NCBI GenBank assembly: GCA_018398815.1
Contig: CM031614.1
Coordinates: 50,251,953-50,315,952 of the forward strand
Direction of reading: 5' to 3'
Length of the DNA: 64,000 nucleotides
From: Conus ventricosus
Lineage: Eukaryota > Mollusca > Gastropoda > Neogastropoda > Conidae
Positions 58,046 to 64,000 of this stretch are shown here, one piece after another. Positions within the stretch are counted from its first letter, which is position 1; each line of letters opens with the position of its first letter. The notes beneath the pieces were generated by a model. That model made no database searches, was not told the origin of the DNA, and worked only from the letters and a program-made list of their open reading frames with translations. The translations under genes were made by a program, and so were the position numbers.

Positions 58046-58089
58046 TTGTTTAGATTTCCGCCTGCAGTCGTCTCGCTTTGCAACTAGAT

Positions 58090-60435
58090 ATCCAATGACT
58101 GGTTTGATAATGAGTGCGAACGAAAGAACAGGAAGTTAAAAGGTTATTAAAAAGATTTCAGAGATGCAAAACAGCCAAGGCCTAAAAGTAAGAAAAGAGA
58201 CGAATACGCTGTATCACGTAAAGAGTATGTTGACGCTAAGAAAAACAAAGGAACTGGAGTTTAAAAGAAAAAGGTTAAAAAAAAACAAAAAAAAATTCAG
58301 TCAGTGATTCTAAAATGTTCTGGTCAGTGATAAGATCTGTAAATAAAAAGTTTTGTGTATAACGAAATCTCAGTTCAACAGTGGCATGACCATATTTGGG
58401 CGTTTTTTCATAGTTTTGATGATGAAAGTATGGAAGAAGAGACCGGTGTGGTAGAAGAGAATGAAATTGAGCCATTATTTAATCAACCTATTTCCAGTGA
58501 AAAAGTCGTTGCTGGTATTAAGCATTTAAAATTGGGAAAGAGTGCAGGTCCAGATAGAATCGTAGCAGAAATGTTGAATGCAAACGCAACTGTAATCGAT
58601 TTCCTTGTTCATTTATTTGCCCAACTTTTTAATAATGGTATCTTTCCATCAGAGTGGGCTAAAATCAATATTGTACCAATTCATAAAAAGGAGACGTGAA
58701 CAATCCCGACAACCATCGTGGAGTATCACCAGCATTTCAAGTAAAATCTACACTCGCATACTAAATACAAGATTAATTGAATGGACTGAAACTGAACAAA
58801 AAATAGTGGTAGAACAAGCAGGTTTTAGAACAGTTACAGCACCATAGACCATATTTACACTATATTCTTTGATTCAAAAACATCTGCTCTGTAAGTCGAA
58901 GCTCTACATTGCATTTGTCGATTTCAAGGCCTTTGAATCGGTAACTCGGAATGCTCTGTGGAATGAACTCCATAAAAATGGTGTTAATAGTAAATTGTAC
59001 ATGGCTATTAGAGGGGTCTACAACTCCGTGCTGGCATGTGTGCGTGTGAAGAGCGAGTATTCAGATTATTTTGATTGTCCAAATGGAGTAAAACAAGGAT
59101 GCCTGTTGAGTCAGTTGTTTTCTTTTTGCATAAACGAACTGGCTGTGGAATTGTCCCGCAAAGGCAGACATGGTATCCAGATCAATTACCTGGAGCAGTT
59201 GAATTAGTTTTATTACTGTATGCTGATGACGATGTTCTTCTGTCCGGAACAGTTGTAGGTTTGCAAAACCAACTAAATGTATTAAAAGAAGCAGATCGCT
59301 TAGGTTTATCAGTCAACTTGGATAAAACAAATATAGTGGTCTTTAGAATGGGTGGCCACCTATCAATGTGTGAAAAATGGTCTTATGGAAATGCAGACCT
59401 TCACGTAGTTAATTCATATAAATATTTTGGAATGATATTTTCAACAGAATTAACTTTCCGTTACGCATGGGAAGAATCTCTAAGAAAAGGGAAAAAAGGT
59501 ACTATTGAAATTCTGAAATCCCTGAGAAAACTGAATTGTACAGACTGTAGTATATTTTGGAAAATGTTTGATACACAGATAAAACTCTTCTTACATATGC
59601 AGCTGAAATTTGGAGCTTACATGAAAATTCGATGATGGAAAAAGTACATACGTATGCTATGAAGCTTTCCTTCAAGTACCTATTCATTCATCCAACACCG
59701 TTTTATATAGAGAGATGGGCAGATACCCTTTGTACATAAGTACATCTGTGAAATGTATCAAGTACTGGTTGAAGATCTTGAAGCTACATAAGTCCCGTTT
59801 TAGCGGGCAAGCCTATGATATGCTTTTAGAAATGGAAAAAGGTAAAGAAAACTGGGCTCATAAAGTAAAGAAAGTCCTTTCAGAACAGGGTTTTGGAATA
59901 GTGTGGAGGGCCCAGGAAGTAGGGAATGAGCAACAGTTTATTGCGGAATTTATAGACAGGCTTATTTGTTCTTTTAAACAGAATTGGCACTCAGATATGG
60001 AAAGTAAAGAAAAATATCACTGGTTTTTCTCATTTAAGAATGTGTTTCACTCTGAAAAGTTTCTCAATGTTATAACGGATAGATGGCAAATAAATTACGC
60101 AACATTTAAGTTGAGAACTTTAGGTTTTAATGCGAACAAAAGATGGTTTGAATGTGAAACATCCACAGATTCTCCTTGTCCTGCATGTAGACACATTGAT
60201 GACGAAGAACACTTTCTGTTCTACTGTACTGCTTATAGTGAAGTGCGGACAAATTGTTCACTTTTCCAGTTAGATATAGCGAAAAGACAAAATGTTGCCG
60301 TCGTGCTATCATCAGATAATGAAATTGTAATTAAATCAGTTGCGAAATTCATCGCAGAAGCATTGAAAATTAGACAGATGAAGGATCTGCAAGGGGTACC
60401 TCTGGGACCGGACCAGAAGTACTCTCCCTAAGGTT
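58090..60435 (+). pseudogene. LINE copy 5, linker to C terminus
   Basis: It is 5'-truncated in the linker (NDWFDNECERK equivalent at 58092). RT blocks: LGKSAGPDRIVAEML, FVDFKAFESVTRNALW, GVKQGCLLS, and the catalytic LLYADDDVLLS near 59213. A 238-codon open frame (59715-60431) covers the C-terminal third with YPLYISTSVKCIKYWLKIL, TFKLRTLGFNANKRW, a CPACRHIDDEEHFLFYC zinc-finger-like motif and AKFIAEALKIRQMK. Breaks lie near 58690, 58850, 59120 and 59635. It is very similar to LINE copy 4 and lacks the SINE present there. The last 13 codons lie inside the first unit of the downstream tandem repeat. Confidence 0.9.
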
Positions 60436-60935
60436 GATTCAGACTATACTTTCATGTTAATAGATAGAATGTCAATGTGCGAGTTTATGACCAGTAATTA
60501 ACCCTGAACACATTAATAAAGGAGATATGCAAGGGGGGTACTTCTGGGGCCGGCCAGTAGTACTCCCCCTAAAGTTGATTCAGACTCGTTTTCAATGTTG
60601 ATTCAGATAGAATGTCCATGTGCGAGTTTATGACCAGTAAATAACCCTGAACACATTCATAAAGGATATATGTAAGGGGGGTACTTCTGGGACCGGCCCA
60701 GAAGTACTCCCCCTAAAGTCGATTAAGACTCGTTTTCAATGTTGATTCAGATAGAATGTCCATGTGCGAGCTTATGACTATTAAGTAACAACCCTGAACT
60801 CGCTGATAAAGGAAATATGCAACTTTTGGGACTGGCCCGAACAACTCCCCTAAAGTTAATTCAGACTACATTTCAATGTTGATTCAGGTAGAATGTCCAT
60901 GTAGTTTATCAGTAAATAAACCCTGAACAAATTGC
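60380..60935. repeat. four ~140-bp tandem units at LINE 3' tail
   Basis: Units start at about 60380, 60525, 60667 and 60819. Each has a GCAAGGGG / TACTTCTGGG block, an AAAGTTGATTCAGACT block, an ATAGAATGTCCATGTGCGAG block and an AACCCTGAACACATT block. Divergence and deletions increase toward the last unit. Confidence 0.9.
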
Positions 60936-62160
60936 TCCCCAGAAGGGGCAGTTTTTCGAACGCAGTTTTAACTCTCTAGGGTGGGAGAGGTGTGCTTCTC
61001 CAGTGCCATATAACGTTCACTTGCGCTCCCCTTTCGGTGAATAACGTTGTTTAAAACAAAGTCTCCTCATAAGGGGCGCTGTCTAGGTCTAATTTAACTC
61101 TTGTGGTTGTTCTGGGCCGGTGGATATTAACCTCCCCTGGTGGGGCTGCTTCGGGCAGATCCAATTTAAACTCTCGAGGAGTCGGGGCCTGGTCCAGTTA
61201 ATTCTACGGGGGTGGGGGGGGGGCTGTCTGGCTAGTAACTAGATTAAACTCCCAGGAAGAGGCCCTTTTGGCCAGGTCCAGTCAACGCAGGGGCGTTTTG
61301 GGCAAGTCAGGCTCTCTATGGGGACTGTTCCGGGCCGGGCTAGATCAACTCCCAGGAGCGGGTGGGGATGTTCTGGCCAGGTCCAGTTAAACTATACTGG
61401 GGGCCGTTTTGGGCTCAATTCTCGGGGGGGGGGGGGGGGGCGTCAGTTCGGGCAGGTGACGGATAACCTCCCCATATAAGCTTCGCTTGTTGGTGGCTCC
61501 ATGTTCCGATGTTCGCTGCACAATGTTTCTGGTTTAATAATGTTTGTTTTAAGCAAAGTCTCCCCACATGGGGGGGGGGGGTGGGCGTGTCTGGGCCAGT
61601 CCAATTTTAACTCTCCTGTGGTGTTCTGCCGGTGATCGTTAACCTCCACCGGAGCGCTTATAGCCTTTCTTCAGTAATTGAGCAGAGGGGAAGGTGGGGG
61701 GGGGAACTATTCTGGCCTGCGCCAGTCAAGTCCCAGAAGGGGGGGGGGGAGGCCCGAGCTTTCCAGGCCTGATCCGGAAGGACTCTCCCCTTCGCCAGTT
61801 TAACTCCCAGGGATGTTTGATCAAAAGTTGCGTGGGCCCAGAAGAACTCCCCGGGAGTTTGGGACCGCACCAGTGTTAAAAACTCCCCACAGGTTTGGGG
61901 GGCCGGAATTGTACTGCCCATATAATTAACGCCTAGAGTTAGTTTTAGAGAAAATTTTTTAGGTTCAAAACAACTCCCGGAGTTTTCCGAGACTGGGCAG
62001 GGTTCATTTTGCAACAGCCCTAATAAACAGAAAGGAAGGGGGGGGGGGGGGCGATCTGAACCTGTTGGGGGCTGCGTTGGTGCAGACCAGATTAACTGCC
62101 CGGGGAGTTAATCCGAGACAGTGCCAGACTGACTCCCGGAGTTAAACTGGGAGGGGCGGT
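60936..62160. repeat. degenerate G-rich array with recurring AACTCCC blocks
   Basis: At least 15 variants of (T)TAACTCCC(AGG) and of GGGCC(A/G)G(G)(T)CCAG occur at roughly 50-80 bp spacing, among poly-G runs up to about 18 bases (61422-61440, 61570-61580, 62039-62051). It looks like a decayed continuation of the preceding tandem array, whose units carry CTCCCC and GGGACCGGCCCAG. No gene is seen. Confidence 0.65.
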
Positions 62161-63137
62161 TTCAACCACTACAAACGGGATACAGCAACAAGCTAATTTG
62201 AGGGGGTGTTGAGCAGAGCGAGTGCACATGGTTTAGCACAGAAGGCGAACAAGGAATTCTAAACCAAAACTTTTAAATGTTTGGAATATATTGGCTATTA
62301 ATCTCTCCTGGTTTATCGACGTTTCGCCGGGTATGACACGACGCACAGATATACGACCGTGCGTCTCATCTGCATGTCTTGTTGACAGCCAATCCACACG
62401 CTCATCACTCTAGAACGTGCGACTGAATGAAAGTCAAGTCAGGGTCTGCAGGTATTTAGGTCTTGGAAGCGTTTTCGTTCCAGCTCCAAACATAATTCGA
62501 TGATTTCTTTGAGGCAGTAGCATGCTGAACCGAGGTTGAGCTACAAACTGACCAACCCGTGCACGTGCAATCACATATTGTGCCACCTCGCTATTCCGGC
62601 TTAGTTACACTGAACTGCTTTAGAAGCGGCTAAAATCTGAATTTTGTCCCGCAGTTTGTGAATAGCAAGGGGTGAACTGATGTACATATATAGTCCTCAA
62701 GTGTTCATTCTGCTTCTAGTCGGGTTGGTTTTGTTATTTTGGAGCGGTGAAGCGATCATAAGAGCAAGAGAGAGCGAGAGAGCGAAGAGTGCGAGCGTGT
62801 GTATGTGTGGTACGCGTCCTCGCACATGCTAAATTCAGTGGAACCGCGAACGTTCGAAAGCTTATCCTGAACGTTTGCTGGAGTGTATGATCCACGGAAA
62901 ACCATAACCGCTTAGGCCTCGTTCCTGTCCGTTCTCGTGAATACGCCACACTTCCTCACAGTGCACAGCTTGAACTGTTGAGAATCACAAACTACCAGAC
63001 ACTTGTGGGAAATACAGGTTGAAAGATCCTGCAATTCATGTGGCCCGCGCAGCTTCCCCGCAAATACAAGCCCACTGCCGAGTAGACATTCACACCGGGC
63101 GCGTGCGCACGCGCACACACAACGCACGCCGGGTACG

Positions 63138-63169
<32 letters not shown>

Positions 63170-63792
63170 CGCCAGTTACTGGAATTTTCTTGCGACATTT
63201 AAATGTAAAAAATTACAATAAAAAAAAGGGAGGGGTAAATGTAAAACAGTAATATTGTCTACATCTGGAACTGACATTTGTCAAAAAAATTTTAAAACAG
63301 CAAACAAGAGTAAAGACTGCAGAACTGGAACAACATTTTCTGAGAACGAGTCAAACGTGGAGGGCTGACCGGCTCTTGAGCCGTACTGTCCGGGTTGATT
63401 GATGCACTCATACGATTGGCCAACATTCGTCCCTGGCCCTCCCATCCTACCCCAAGACAAGGAGAACTTGTATCCTACAAACGCGCAGAGGCCAGGCCTT
63501 CGACTGCTCAGGGCGAGGGCGTGCCAGAATGGTCGCAACCATCATTTAGATGCCACGGAGTATCGGGGAGAGGAGAGTGGTGGTGTGTGGGGGTGGGGAG
63601 GATATAGGTCAGGGGTTGGGCAGGTTTTTCACATGTCAACTTTCGAAAAGGTACGACCCAACAGCGAGGTACTAAGAGTGGGGCACTTAGATATGACCGA
63701 GTTCTCTTCCCCACCAAGGCATGACCACGGTGGCTCCTTCGTCGATTTGGTGACAGGGGGTTGACGGAGGCACGTAAACGGAGAGAGAGAGT

Positions 63793-63825
<33 letters not shown>

Positions 63826-64000
63826 AGAGAGAGAGAGAAAGAGAGTCCTAACTCTCACATCCAATGCTTCTGGCCAACAACGCACGCATTGTTACGTCAC
63901 AAAAGCACCATGGTCCTGCGGCTCCCATACAACGGGAAAAATACCGATTTTGTAAAAATGGATAAAGAGCAACCTTTCGACGGCTCCTCAGCACTATCAG
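62161..64000. other. no gene recognised; short microsatellites
   Basis: Unique-looking sequence with a CA run at 63137-63163 and a GA tract at 63780-63845. Several short open frames (for example 63399-63764 plus) show no family motif. No tRNA or element end was recognised. Confidence 0.5.

Overview
This is a eukaryotic, gene-poor, repeat-dense scaffold segment, most likely from a marine invertebrate and probably a mollusc. The reasons are two 1000-N scaffold gaps, very many long CA, CT, GATA, poly-C and poly-G tracts, tRNA-derived SINEs, many 5'-truncated LINE copies, DIRS-type retroelement fragments, a Tc1-like transposase relic, and Maverick/adintovirus-like DNA. I recognise no host protein-coding gene. 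Nearly everything that codes is a mobile element or an old virus-like element, and almost all of it is broken. The taxon call is an inference from repeat style.

Layout: 0-5.4 kb holds three LINE fragments, microsatellites and a small intact ORF with a ribonuclease H1-type hybrid-binding domain. 5.4-12 kb is simple repeats plus a foldback-type non-autonomous DNA element (7172-8060) nested in a tRNA-derived SINE. 12.04-15.55 kb is a truncated DIRS-like element, followed by LINE copies (15.6-22.46 kb), one of which carries a clean SINE insertion with target-site duplication. After a gap comes a Maverick/adintovirus-like partial copy A (23.5-31.1 kb): protein-primed-type DNA polymerase B with a fused endonuclease-like zinc module, a capsid-family gene, a coiled-coil membrane protein and two accessory virion-type genes. 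It is cut on the right by a second DIRS copy (31.1-34.05 kb). A more complete element B occupies about 36.1-49.2 kb: a cluster of small genes, a retroviral-type integrase, then the same polymerase-to-capsid block as copy A in the same order and orientation, one more long gene, and tandem palindromic terminal repeats.

50.8-64 kb holds a LINE 3' fragment, a relic DDE-type transposase of uncertain superfamily (53.0-55.8 kb), a Tc1-like relic, a near-perfect 340-bp foldback (57.7-58.05 kb), a LINE nearly identical to the one at 20 kb, and a decaying tandem array derived from or next to its 3' tail.

From about 38.95 to 49.83 kb, and from about 33.9 to 35.25 kb, the sequence changes character: small indels and homopolymer errors every few bases, and about 5 percent net shortening relative to copy A. 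This looks more like unpolished long-read consensus than biological decay, so gene breaks there should not be read as real mutations without checking. The Maverick-like genes would work together as an integrating DNA virus or transposon: integrase for insertion, polymerase B for protein-primed replication, capsid and membrane proteins for a particle. Neither copy here is intact as assembled.
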